Origin: Beta vulgaris subsp. vulgaris
Lineage: Eukaryota; Streptophyta; Magnoliopsida; Caryophyllales; Amaranthaceae
Length of the DNA: 64,000 nucleotides
Direction: 5' to 3'
Assembly (NCBI RefSeq): GCF_026745355.1
Contig: NC_079209.1
Location: 14,134,894-14,198,893 of the forward strand
Shown: in pieces, positions 14,097 to 24,931 of the stretch
Layout: every line of letters starts with the position of its first letter
Position numbering within the stretch: position 1 is the stretch's first letter
Notes under the pieces: model-generated
Database searches by the model: none
What the model saw: only the letters and a program-made list of their open reading frames with translations
What the model was told of the DNA's origin: nothing
Translations under genes and position numbers: made by a program

Positions 14097-15797
14097 TAGT
14101 ATTCTTACCTGTCGGGAACGAGGACCATGATGACTCACAGTAGACAGGAGAAGATTGCACAACATACTTTCCCTTGCTAGGCCTAGATGCAGACTCTGGA
14201 GCAATAACAGGAACAGGTACAAACTGCATACGACCTAACTGCCGCAAACATCGATCAGGCATATAGGGCTCGACGACTCCCCGATATCGAATGGTACCCC
14301 TGTATAATGTTCTTGAGATGGTGGTCGGATCAAAATCATGACCATAAGGCAACCAATCCACCTGTAATTTTTACAAATATCAGCAACCTTACTTAATGAC
14401 TTCAAGTATAAAAAAACTCATAATAATAGTACATAAAAATTAACTTACATCCTCTGCTGTGAGAGTGTCCAGCTGTCTCCTGATGGAACAAAGACGGTCA
14501 TGAGACCTCTTCTCCGGGTACACAGTCCAACTCTGCGCTCGTGGACCTCCCCCACCACTAATATGCTTGCGCGTGGCCTGAAGCATGGAAAGTACTCATA
14601 AATCCATGCTTGGAGTAAAGTCAAACATCCAGTGATCCCAACTGTGGAGGTCCGACTAGCCTCACCCAACTGACGATACAAGTACGCAAGTGTAGCCGAC
14701 CCCCAGGAGAACGTGTGAATGCTATCTGGAGAACTAGCCTCAACAAGGTCAAATGGTCTCAACCTCGATCCACTCTTATCTGTGAACAAACAACACCCTA
14801 AAATCAACCATATAATGCCCGTCAGTTGTCTCTTCAATGGAGCAGGTGGCTCTTCTGACAGAATCTCAGCAACCCCTGTGCACTTAGCACCATTATCCCA
14901 AAATGGACTCCCAAGGTCTGCAACTGTCCTACCGATCAAGTCAGCAACCAAACCCCTAAGAGCACCAAAGTGACTGTTCATGAACCAGACACCCCTCAAC
15001 TGGAAGATGCAATATATGCTCTACATCATGCATCATGATCGTCATCTCCCCAAATGGTAGGTGAAAAGAACTCGTATCGGGTTGACACCGCTCGACAAAT
15101 GCTGAAATCAAGGGTGCATCAATGTGTGTGAACATAGTAAAAGGGATATGGTACAGAGATGTCCTACGAAGACGAGCCTGTATCGCTGGAGGCAATGTCC
15201 TAACCCATGTCCTCAAACGTGCACAAATCCTCTCTCGGGTCTGACACTTCAGGGGAATTCTATCCCACCCTCCCCAAATCTCCATAGCTACGTGTCCACC
15301 AAAACTAGGGATAACTGACCCAACCGTAGGTCCTCCTGCAACTGGACCTGTGACCTTCCAGCTAAGGTCATCAACATCTTTCCCCTTTCCCTTTCGACTC
15401 TCAACAGTCCATGAACTCCCCTCTTCCCGAATAAATCGCCCACCCCTACCCTTACGAACATTCCAACGATCATCAACTGTAGGGTCTAGATCTCTCTCAA
15501 ACTCCTGCAAAACTGACTCGTGAACATCATCACCGTAAAGAACATCCCCCCCTCATCTACATCATGATGCTCCATTGCATCGTACGACGCACCAACACCC
15601 TCATCGTGTAACTGAAGCTGGCGTCGCGGCTCAGTCGGGTTCATCCGCGTCCTTCTAACGGAAGCGAAAATACCACGTGAATGCGGATGACGCGGTCCTG
15701 AATCCTCATACTGCGCAACTCGAAATCCGGGAAGCGTCTTACCAGCAAATTGTTGAAACCCAGATGGCTATTTCACCAACAATTACTTTAATAAAAT

Positions 15798-15812
15798 ATT
15801 CCAATAATAATA

Positions 15813-15890
<78 letters not shown>

Positions 15891-16080
15891 CAATAATAAT
15901 AATAATTATAAAAATAACAACAACAACAAAATTATTAATCATAATAATAATAATAATAAGAAATATAAATATAATAGTAATAATAATAACAATAGTAATA
16001 ATAATAACAATAATGATAATAAATATAATAATAATAACAACAATAATAATAATAACAATATTAATAATAATAATAACATA
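15798..16080. repeat. AAT-type microsatellite in the first intron of the PMD gene
   Basis: Long AAT run with AAC patches. It gives false poly-Ile frames. Confidence 0.93.
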
Positions 16081-16094
16081 ACCTAAAAAACAAA

Positions 16095-16305
16095 ATCACG
16101 CCCATGGAATCGTCTATCTAGGACGATCCTTCCAAGGGGCGATCGTTTGCCTAGGACGATCCTCCCATGGAAGGATCGTCTGTCCAGGACGATACTTCCA
16201 TAGGAGGATCGTTCTGGGCAAACGATCACCCCTTGGGAGGATCGTGCTCGTCCTGGACAGACGATCCTTCCATGGGAGATTGTCCTGGGCAAACGTTGGC
16301 TTGAA
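16095..16305. repeat. Palindromic tandem array in the first intron of the PMD gene
   Basis: Repeated GGACGATCCTTCCATGGGAG-type units with CCATGG centres, inside the intron between 16327 and 15767. It mirrors the array at 10213-10425 in place, GC content and palindromic design, but the unit sequence differs (GATCGT in place of GTTCGA). Confidence 0.72.
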
Positions 16306-16624
16306 ATTTGTGTAAAAAAAAATTACCTGAGATGACGCTGCCGGTTCCTCGACGTCCATCTCCTTTGCTGCCGCAAGCTCCGCCGCCAAAGCCGCCGCTT
16401 CCGCCTCCTCTTGGTGTCGTCTTGCCTCTACAGCCCTTGCAAGTGCAATTTCTGTTGCAGGACGAAGGATAATTTTTTTTCTTCTTGCTTGGATTTTCCT
16501 CAATGCCAGACATTTTTTTACAAGCTGAGTGAATGGATGGAAGAGTGAAGGAAGAAGATGAAAAAGTGAAGGAAAAAAATGGGAAAGTAAATAAGTGAGA
16601 GAGAAGAGGGTAAAAAAATCAGAA

Positions 16625-16697
16625 AACATAAATAAGGGTAGTATAGTCTATTTGTATGTAAATTTGGGCGATTTTAGTAAATAATGGACGACGTATA
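16625..16697. repeat. Right terminal inverted repeat of the MULE
   Basis: Contains AAATTTGGGCGATTTTAGTA then AATAATGGACG, the inverted counterpart of the left end. Confidence 0.75.
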
Positions 16698-16714
16698 GAA
16701 GTTCAGCTATTAAC

Positions 16715-17340
<626 letters not shown>

Positions 17341-18565
17341 ATGGAGATACAGAGTCATAAGTTTGCGCATAAATTTAACAGGCGAGATCTTGGAAATCCT
17401 TTCACTAAGCTTTGCGGCGATATCATCATGTTTAATATCTTCAGTAGACTTCCTGTAGATACTCTATTGGCATGTAAATTGGTATCGCGGCATTGGTATG
17501 GCTTGATCACCTCCAAGTACTTTGCGGATAACACACATCTTAACGACCAAGGTACCAAAAAAATAGCTTTTTCAGTTGTTCGCTCTGTACAAGGTGCACA
17601 AATATTGGTAATCGAAGATGTTTATATTAAGAAGACTTTAAACTTGGTGAACGCAGAACGTTATGATGATATATTTGTCGTCGGATCGTGTAATGGACTT
17701 ATGCTTATACGTAGTGAAGTTCGAGGGCATAGGTTATGGGAATTGATGATATACAATGCTATCATAAAAGAAGTTGTTCTAGTGAGAGAGTCTATGTCTC
17801 TTACAGGTCCTTTTTTGAATAAACGTGCATGTGGCATCGTCTTTCATGAATTAACAAACGAGTACAGCATAATTCTGTTAGAGCCCAACTTGAAAGATTC
17901 AAATGTCACCTATTATGTTTATGGTTTGAGGACTAAGTTGTGGAGAACACTACTAAACTGTCAATATTGGCCTTCGTTAAATATTACAAGTGTTAACCTA
18001 AGTGATATTGTTTGTTGGTGTATATTACACATAAATCAGCCTCAATTTGATGAAGACAGATTTGGGGGCAGGGCCGTTATGGTTTATAATCTCGTCAATC
18101 AAACTTTGCAAATCATTCCTCATCCACTAGATAATGCAAAGGTTAATCTTACCTTTGGTATTCTAGGCGATCCGCATTTGAACCTTCCAAATTCATATTC
18201 TAGGGCAGCGGGGGATATCAACGGTAAGTTCGTTCATTCAGAATGCGGTCTTGATGATATCGTCTACTTAATTATCAGTTCTTGATAACTCCATCAATGG
18301 TTATTCTTGGATTAAAGCTCATGTGATAGATCTACGAGCTAAATTCAAACACATTTCATCTTTTTTAAAGTACTGGGGTATCTTCCGGATAATTCACATC
18401 ATTGATGGTGAATTGATCTTAGTAGCGGAATCTAAAAGAATATTTAGGTATAATATAAACTTGAATACTGTAAAGGAGATTCATAAACCAAGATACATGG
18501 TACCCGAAATGCTAATCAGGTGTGCAAGTGCTACAAAGAGTTTCGTGTCCTTGAAAAAATCTTAG
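17341..18565 (+). pseudogene. F-box protein with FBA-type C-terminus, one frameshift
   Basis: The first true ATG is 17341 (MEIQSHKF). The F-box reads LCGDIIMFNIFSRLPVDTLL and then ACKLVSRHWYGLI, the helix pair that binds SKP1 in an SCF ubiquitin ligase. Downstream are family marks of F-box-associated domains: VVGSCNGLML-like text and LRTKLWRTLLN. The frame stops at 18285 (..DDIVYLIISS). A shifted frame continues without a gap as DNSINGYSWIKAHVIDLRAK and ends at 18565, giving about 408 residues in total. One base lost or gained near 18270-18285 explains this. It may be a recent pseudogene, an allele or an assembly error. The substrate is unknown. Confidence 0.72.
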
Positions 18566-19346
18566 CATATTAATTTCGTTTGAAAAGTGTATGAGAATCA
18601 CTTTTTCAATTTTTTAGGAATGTTCAAGATTTTTTCTTTTTTTTTTTTTTGAAGGAATGTTCAAGATCACTTTTTATTTTTTTAAGTAATGTTCAAGATC
18701 AGTTTTTATTGATTTTTAATATATAAGTGCTAAAGCTATATTTTGTGTAAATTGTTGGTTAATTTAATTTTTGTGTAATTTATTAGTGAATTATCTTTCT
18801 AAGCTCTTTTCTTAAGAGTTGGATCTCACACCAATCCCCGTACACTCATGGTGATAGCACTGATTGATGAGGGGGAAAAGTGCATTGTCAATGACATTTT
18901 TTATAGTTCAACATATAAACTGACGAGCATCAAACCAATAGAAATTGACTAATAGAAGATTTAATCACAACAAATAATTCACTGTTTGCAACCGCAATAA
19001 TACAAATATGAAAAATTTGTAATCATATAAAACTACACCCAAAAAATCACGAGCCTGTTTGTTCTTGTTCTATAGGCCGCACCTATGATGCTGCTACTTT
19101 CATTTTGCCTGTCAATTGGCAAGAAACAATATGTATATCCGTATTGTTAACTTGTTATATGATAAGTTTCTGATTCACCCTCGGATTTTAACAATATATT
19201 TGCATCATATAAATTATAAATACAATGTTGACCTCAAACTCGAAAATCAGATTTTTGAACCAAAACCTCATCTTCATCTGTGACATTGATGTGGTGTGGT
19301 GTATGTCCTCAGCCTTGAGGTGCGGATGACACTTACTTTCACCTAC
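18566..19346. other. No gene seen
   Basis: AT-rich. Three loose copies of a unit containing AATGTTCAAGATC occur at 18615-18705. Nothing else is recognised. Confidence 0.5.
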
Positions 19347-20046
19347 CTTTCTTTGCCATCTTCAGGTTCTTACACATTCGGATACTTGCCGGGGTTACCT
19401 CCACAAGTTCATCCTCCTGAATGTACTCAATACAGTCGTCAAGACTGTAATCTTGTGGTGTATCTAGAACCACTGTATATAAATGGAAAGGGGTCGAGTC
19501 ATAATCAGATTCCACAACTATTAGTCACCCTAAATCACATAAAAAGTCTGAACTCCGCAAAAGTGTGATATATATAATTTATGAGTTCTGGTGATGTTAA
19601 TCAGAAAAGTGATATATATATATATGTCAATTACTTATATGACAATTTTTGTTTTTGGGTAGTTACTTTTGCTGACATAAGTGAGCATTAACAGAGATGT
19701 GATGATGCAACAAGGATCAACTGAATCACATGCATTGACAGAAATTTATGCTATAAAAGAATGAGCTCGATTTTGCTAATGAATATTGGTGAAGTAATAA
19801 GAATCTAAATATCATTTTTATGCACAAGGTAAAGCAGAAAATGAAAGCAATCTCCACGACTTTACCCGTCTGTTCTTTGTTTGAGCGAACGTTTGTTGCA
19901 GCCTTCTTCTTGCACACATTCAGTGATAGGTCACCAGGTCTCTGATGAATGCCAACTATCTGACCTTTGTAAACGTCTGCTCCGGGTGCAATGAACATCG
20001 CTAGTCCATTGCCTCTCTCTACTGTATGGAGAATGTTGGCATTCAT
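19347..20046 (-). pseudogene. Two-exon remnant of a TypA/BipA translational GTPase gene
   Basis: On the minus strand, an exon ending at 19866 encodes FIAPGADVYKGQIVGIHQRP and then LSLNVCKKKAATNVRSNKEQT. The intron 19865-19473 has GT..AG borders. The next exon, 19472-19347, restores the frame across the junction (ACG G|TG GTT) and encodes VVLDTPQDYSLDDCIEYIQE then ELVEVTPASIRMCKN. This is the C-terminal part of TypA/BipA, a ribosome-associated GTPase of bacteria and plastids. The G domain and the rest of the protein are absent within the window on either side. Upstream of about 20010 the match fades. I read it as a truncated gene duplicate that kept its intron, not a retrocopy. Confidence 0.75.
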
Positions 20047-21530
20047 CAGAGACCTGTCATGTCAAAATGTTGGCAATGAACATCCTTAAGTAGATGTCCC
20101 TGGATTTGCTTTCATTATTGGGATTCAATCATGCAACCACTTCTTTTTCACTTTCTACCGTCCCTACTTTCCACAGTCCCTCTCACCCCACTCTTTTGTT
20201 GTCTTGAGATCCCGTGATCTTTATCACAAATAAAATTTCAAACCCTAATGTTGGTAACTCTTGATATGGCTAACTGAATCCGTGCAAATTACAAACCAAA
20301 AATGGAGATTTAAAACATAGCTAGAATTGATTATATTTAATTGAACCTTTCTCCTGAATTTGGGCATATTATATTTAAATTAAATGGAGATTTATTCAAA
20401 AAATTGCTACATTCGATCAATTGAATCTTATGTTATTAAAGAAAAAATTTCCCGTTTAATTCCAAATTTATTCGAAAAAAGTTATCCAAAAAGTTTGACC
20501 ACAGATTCATCGAACACACTTGATATTTTCGAAAATGGAGAAAAAATGAATTTGATTGTGTTTTTATCCATTAACATTGGATGTGTGAGAATCAGATGTT
20601 ATCTACATAAATTTTTTATATGAAGATGATGATTCACTTTCTAGATGTTCAAATTGAGATGGAAAAAGACAGAATTTTTATGGCAGTGAAAACTGAGAGT
20701 TCTAAGCAAGTGTTTGTTACAGTTTGGAACTTTATTAGCAAACTTAGATTTTGTTAAGATTATATTCGGCTTCTAGATAAAAGTAAGATTCTATGCACCT
20801 CTCTTAGAATTTAAAGCTTGTAAGTTTCATACTATTTGACCCATTTATTTATTTATTTTGGAAAGTAAAATATAGAATAAATTGTATTGTCAATTATTTG
20901 CTACATGCACAATTCACCCTTTTTTTCATTTTTATTGTGAGTTTGTGATTAGCTCACTGACCCAAGTCAATAATACTTGTTCCAAATGAACGGTAATATA
21001 TAGAAATAAAAATCAATTTATATGTGGAAATATATTATATGACATTTTATCTTTTCTTTGACATGAATACCTAGAAATTATGAGCTCTCAAATTTCATAT
21101 GTATGGTAATATTATTTTTTTTAGTTGTGATTCGGTTGTTGTGAATAAACTGAACAAATATACTTATATGACTTATAAACTTCACAAAGATACAACTACA
21201 CTAAAATTATGGACAATAAATTTCACATAAGTTCTATATGTAATTTTAATCTTTAACCTTATATAGAGATGCCATACATATACCAGTTAATATAGCATAT
21301 TCCAAGCGGACTTCAAATACTACGATGTGATATTTTATACAATGAAAGGGGTCCCATTGTTATTATACTAAACTTTAGGACATCTCATGCTTGTTGTTAC
21401 AATTAGCTACCCTCCTTTAAGTTTTACAAACCTCATGAGCCAAGTGAAAGTTAACTTTTGTTGAGACTTTGTTAACTTTTCTTATCTATTTATATATTGG
21501 CTAATCTGTTTTTTAGTTGATAGTTTACTA
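20047..21530. other. No gene seen
   Basis: AT-rich intergenic DNA. A short frame at 20384-20623 shows no recognised motif and has no splice or start context that supports it. Confidence 0.5.
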
Positions 21531-21536
21531 TTAGAT

Positions 21537-21722
21537 GTTAGTACATAAGATGTTTAGACTTTTGTGCAAGTATTAGTACATAAGATGTTTATTCTTTTGT
21601 GCAAGCTAAGTGTTAGTACATAAGATGTTTATTCTTTTATGCAAGCTAAGTGTTAGTACATAAGATGTTTATTCTTTTATGCAAGCTAAGTGTTAATACA
21701 TAAGATGTTTATTTTTTTGTGT
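21537..21722. repeat. Tandem repeat, about 40-bp unit, five copies
   Basis: Units share TTAGTACATAAGATGTTTAT and CTTTTATGCAAGCTAAG. The first copy is shorter (about 34 bp) and the last diverges after the core. Confidence 0.85.
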
Positions 21723-22803
21723 TATACATGAGGTGCTAATATCAATTATTATTGATTTTATCGTGGATCGTGTTTTGTATTGCTAATCACATTGTAACTC
21801 ACTAATAATTATCATCGTTTTATGGGATACACTGTAGTCTTCGTAGTATGACGGCCCACGATTTTATAGTTTGCAATGAACTTATAATTTTGATGGTATG
21901 GATATGTGGTCAATGATCTTATAATTTGAACTTTAAAAAAAAACCTATAATACAACTTATTGTATGATTAATACGTCCCTTGGTAAACTTTAAGTTCCAT
22001 ATTATAATCTGTTAAGACTTTTGTTTTAATTTGGGTTTAAGAAGAGAGTACAAAATGTTTATTTAAATAGTTGTAACAACTTAAGTAGTACCTAAAATAC
22101 CAGCTTCTTGCTATAAATTTATTTCTTAATTAGTACCAAAATATATAATTAGTAACTCAAATATTGAATTTAGGGGATATGAATTTTTAATTAGTTTCTA
22201 AAATACCGTATTTAGGGGATATGATTTTTTAACTAGTGCCTAAAATATCGGATTTTGGAGATATATTTTTTTTGGCAGTTTTATGATGCATAAGTAATTA
22301 CTAATTAATAGCAATCGATTCCTAAAATTTAGTTGATTTACATTCCTTAACAGAGAACTTTCCTAAATAGCTTTCCAATTATATGCCTAAAAAAAGTAAT
22401 GCATAACAGAAATATAAAGAGACAAATATACGTGGCAAAAAATTGTAAAAGATATTACAAAGGATTGACGCATCAGCAATTTAATTTGCTCTTGACACAT
22501 AAGCAAATCAGCTTTTCGAATAGAGTATTGAGTTGCTCGAGTCGAGTAGTTGACATGTCGAGTCGAGTTCGACCTCGAGTCGAGTTCGAGTAGCTCGCGA
22601 GCTGTCTCAACTCATTACCAGCTCTAGAGTTACTTTTGTTTTTATTTTTCTCTTTTCCACCCAAATATTAAATGGCTCAAAAATCCTCTCTTACAAATTT
22701 GAAAGTAACATTACCTTAATTGTTGTGCATCAAATATAGCAACTAAAAAAACGGAGGAGCATATTGTAAAACCAGATTCTATTGTTTTCATTAACCATCA
22801 ACA
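21723..22803. other. Intergenic, upstream of the F-box cluster
   Basis: AT-rich with loose repeats of a CTAAAATACCG/GGGGATATGA motif at 22085-22270. A short TCGAGTCGAGTT-rich patch at 22535-22600 resembles the GAGCTCG-rich repeat at 52.8 and 53.6 kb. No gene is seen. Confidence 0.5.
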
Positions 22804-23982
22804 ATGGCGTATCTTCTTCCGCCGCCATTGATAGCCGAAATTCTCTCAAGACTACCAGTCAAGTCACTTGTACGCTTTCGCTGCGTTTCAAAACCATGGA
22901 AATCCATAATCGACGGTCCAAATTTCAACAAACTCCATCTCAAAAACTCCCTCGAAAACACCACCAATTTCACAATAATCCTCAGAGACTCCAAACTATA
23001 TTTCGTAGACTTTCCCACACTTAAACGAGTCACCGAAATAACCCACCCACTAAAATGTGATCATTACGGAACTGAAGTTGTGGGTTCTTGTAACGGCCTA
23101 ATTTGTTTGTCAAATGGTGAAGAATCTGGGTTAGACGGTACCATTATCTACAATCCGGCAACAAAGAAACACCGGGTTTTACCCGTTTCACCCATAGAAT
23201 ACCCAGAAGATGAATTCTTACCATATGCTGAGCGTTTGGTATACGGGTTTGGGTATGATCATTTTCATGATGATTATAAACTAGTGAGGATTATTCAGTT
23301 TTATGGGTCAGACCCGGATAATTATGATGATAGTGAAGTGAAGGTTTATAGTTTGAAAGCTAATTCTTGGAAAAGGGTTAAAAACTTTCCTAGGGAGTAT
23401 TTCATTACTTACAAAAGGGCATGGGGGGTTCATGTCAATGGGTGTTTGCATTGGATGGTTACTAAGAATCCGGAATCGAATGGTTCGAGATTTATCGTTG
23501 CGTTCGATTTAGGTTCCGAGAGGTGTAAGGTTGTGCCCAAGCCAAGGGAATTGTGTGGGGAGTGTCCTACCAATGTGGAAGTTTTGCAAGGGAGGTTGGG
23601 TTTGTTGTGCAATTATTATTCGATTCGGACCGATTTTTGGACCATGGAGCAGTATGGTGTGGAGAGTTCTTGGACTAAATTGTATTCTATTGCACAAAGG
23701 ACCATTTTAGGTGTTTTTGAGTATGTTAGACCTATAGCTTGTTCTAAGGATGGTTCATGTGTGTTGCTTCATAAAGACATGAATAGTATGTTTTGGTTCG
23801 ATTTGCGGACTCAACGTGCCAAGAGAGTGAATATTCGTGGTATGCCAAAGTCGTTCGAGGCAATGATGCTTGTTGAGAGTCTTGTTCCTCTTGATGGTAG
23901 TAAGAAAAAGAAGAACAAGCCTAAAAAGAAGAGGTATTATAACAAATACTTGGATTATATACACCTATGGTCACGAGCATGA
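22804..23982 (+). CDS. F-box/FBA protein, CPR1-like family (also possible first exon of a larger gene)
   Basis: An intact 392-residue frame from ATG 22804. Residues 6-45 are the F-box (PLIAEILSRLPVKSLVRF, CVSKPWKSIID). An F-box-associated domain follows: VVGSCNGLICLS, TIIYNPATKKHRVLP, LVYGFGYDHFHDDYKLVRI, SEVKVYSLKANSWKRV and NGCLHWMV. Proteins of this class bring targets to SCF ubiquitin ligases in nucleus and cytosol; CPR1 of Arabidopsis acts on immune receptors, but the target here is not known. Near the C-terminus AAGAAGAG|GTATTA at 23933/23934 is a good splice donor. The paralogue at 56 kb has the same Lys-Lys-Arg site followed by more exons. Unspliced, the protein ends in KYLDYIHLWSRA. 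Spliced, it may join 24932 (see the findings). Confidence 0.9.
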   Translation: MAYLLPPPLIAEILSRLPVKSLVRFRCVSKPWKSIIDGPNFNKLHLKNSLENTTNFTIILRDSKLYFVDFPTLKRVTEITHPLKCDHYGTEVVGSCNGLICLSNGEESGLDGTIIYNPATKKHRVLPVSPIEYPEDEFLPYAERLVYGFGYDHFHDDYKLVRIIQFYGSDPDNYDDSEVKVYSLKANSWKRVKNFPREYFITYKRAWGVHVNGCLHWMVTKNPESNGSRFIVAFDLGSERCKVVPKPRELCGECPTNVEVLQGRLGLLCNYYSIRTDFWTMEQYGVESSWTKLYSIAQRTILGVFEYVRPIACSKDGSCVLLHKDMNSMFWFDLRTQRAKRVNIRGMPKSFEAMMLVESLVPLDGSKKKKNKPKKKRYYNKYLDYIHLWSRA

Positions 23983-24931
23983 TGTGGAATATGTTCCTGA
24001 TAATGTTCTTTTGATTATGCCTTTATACGAAGCTTATATTTCATTAATCTTCGTAAATAGCTACATGGTTTACTTTTTTGGCTTTCATTTTTAGCTTGTT
24101 AGGTTGCTTTTGATTTATTTTTTTCTATGTGAGATTGATTGTATATACACATTTTGCCATGATATAAACTTGTCCCCTCACTAGGCACTAGCTTATCTTG
24201 TTTGCAATTATTATTGTTGTTGAGAGATGTGCATATTTACATGTTAATTAACTAGACACGATGGATCTTCATAGAGTAATATGACTTTGTTAATATGATG
24301 TCGTTGTGTGGTCTTGCTTTGTCTACTTAGGTGTTATGATATTTGATTGTTTAGCTAATATGTTGAAGGTTCCAAGGAGTGCATAAGCGCATACAGTTAT
24401 AGTATAGAGGCAAGTCCGTTTTGATCTTTTTTTAGTTTGTGTGTTTTGGTTATATCATTATATATATGGCACCTTGTTATACAAGTGGCTCTATGTCCAT
24501 CATCTTCTTCAATTTAACCCTCTGCTATAGGCAGTCTTCTCGAGTGAAACAATGCTTATATGTCCTCCTTGGTCCTTTGTGTTTATTTTAGCTGTTTATT
24601 GTTTATCACTTTCCAAATATGCAAATGGATTGCTCTTGCTCCCTAGTGATTAATTGATTATATTAAAGAAAGGTTTGTGCATGATTGATTTTTGGAAGAT
24701 CTCTTGTCTCTTTGAAAGATATTATCTGTACACATCATGGAGCAGGGGATTTTATTTGTAATACTCTATGATTTATATTTTCTTCCATCTTCTCCTTCCC
24801 TTGCCTTTGTTTAGTTCCTGTTGTAACTTAATCATGCAAAAATAAAGATGCTGGGATTTTGTTATTTCATTTTCTAGACTTTTGATAACTTCTAACATAT
24901 GTAATTGTTTATTATCATTGATGTGTTTCAG
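23983..24931 (+). other. Intron or intergenic gap between F-box modules
   Basis: T-rich, no reading frame of note. It ends TTTCAG|AATTGAG at 24931, a good acceptor. This fits an intron running from 23934. Confidence 0.6.

Larger units (their letters stand above)
13495..16513 (-). pseudogene. Plant mobile domain (PMD/MAIN-like) gene carried by the MULE, frameshifted
   Basis: Five exons can be traced with GT..AG borders: 16513-16327, 15767-14449, 14361-14109, 13887-13733 and 13640-13495. The first starts MSGIEENPSK and continues into an Ala/Glu-rich stretch after a frame change in a run of eight A. The second has HIPFTMFTHIDAPLISAFVE and FHLPFGEMTIMMHDVEHILH, the hallmark PMD core, then GAT of EDV joins exon 3 (DWLPYGHDF). 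Exon 4 holds STDYLSWYERHSHP and exon 5 is acidic. MAIN-type PMD proteins act in gene silencing and genome stability in plants, and the domain is known from transposons. The gene converges on the transposase, with about 290 bp between their stops. Frame changes near 16475, 15545, 14980, 14500 and 13590 break it as written. Confidence 0.72.
9896..16705. mobile_element. Mutator-like element carrying MULE-OTU and PMD genes
   Basis: The ends are inverted copies. TTAAAATCGCCCAAATTTA lies near 9925-9945, and its near-complement TAAATTTGGGCGATTTTAGT lies near 16660-16680, with matching CCATTATTT outside each. The flanks TTTATTAAC (9887-9895) and GCTATTAAC (16706-16714) share 7 of 9 bases, as expected for an aged 9-bp MULE target duplication. 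Inside are two convergent genes, a transposase with OTU domain (+) and a PMD protein (-). Their 5' halves mirror each other: each has a first exon ending ..TCAG|GT followed by a T-run and a GC-rich palindromic repeat array. Exact end bases are uncertain by a few positions. Confidence 0.8.

Noticed and set aside
13884..14361. Long poly-Ile/Leu frames
   Set aside because: Microsatellite in a PMD intron. Only the part before the donor at 14109 is exon.
19296..19568. Plus-strand 90-codon frame
   Set aside because: It is the antisense of the TypA/BipA exon, which explains its open frame.
21537..21722. CRISPR-like array
   Set aside because: Eukaryotic tandem repeat without unique spacers.
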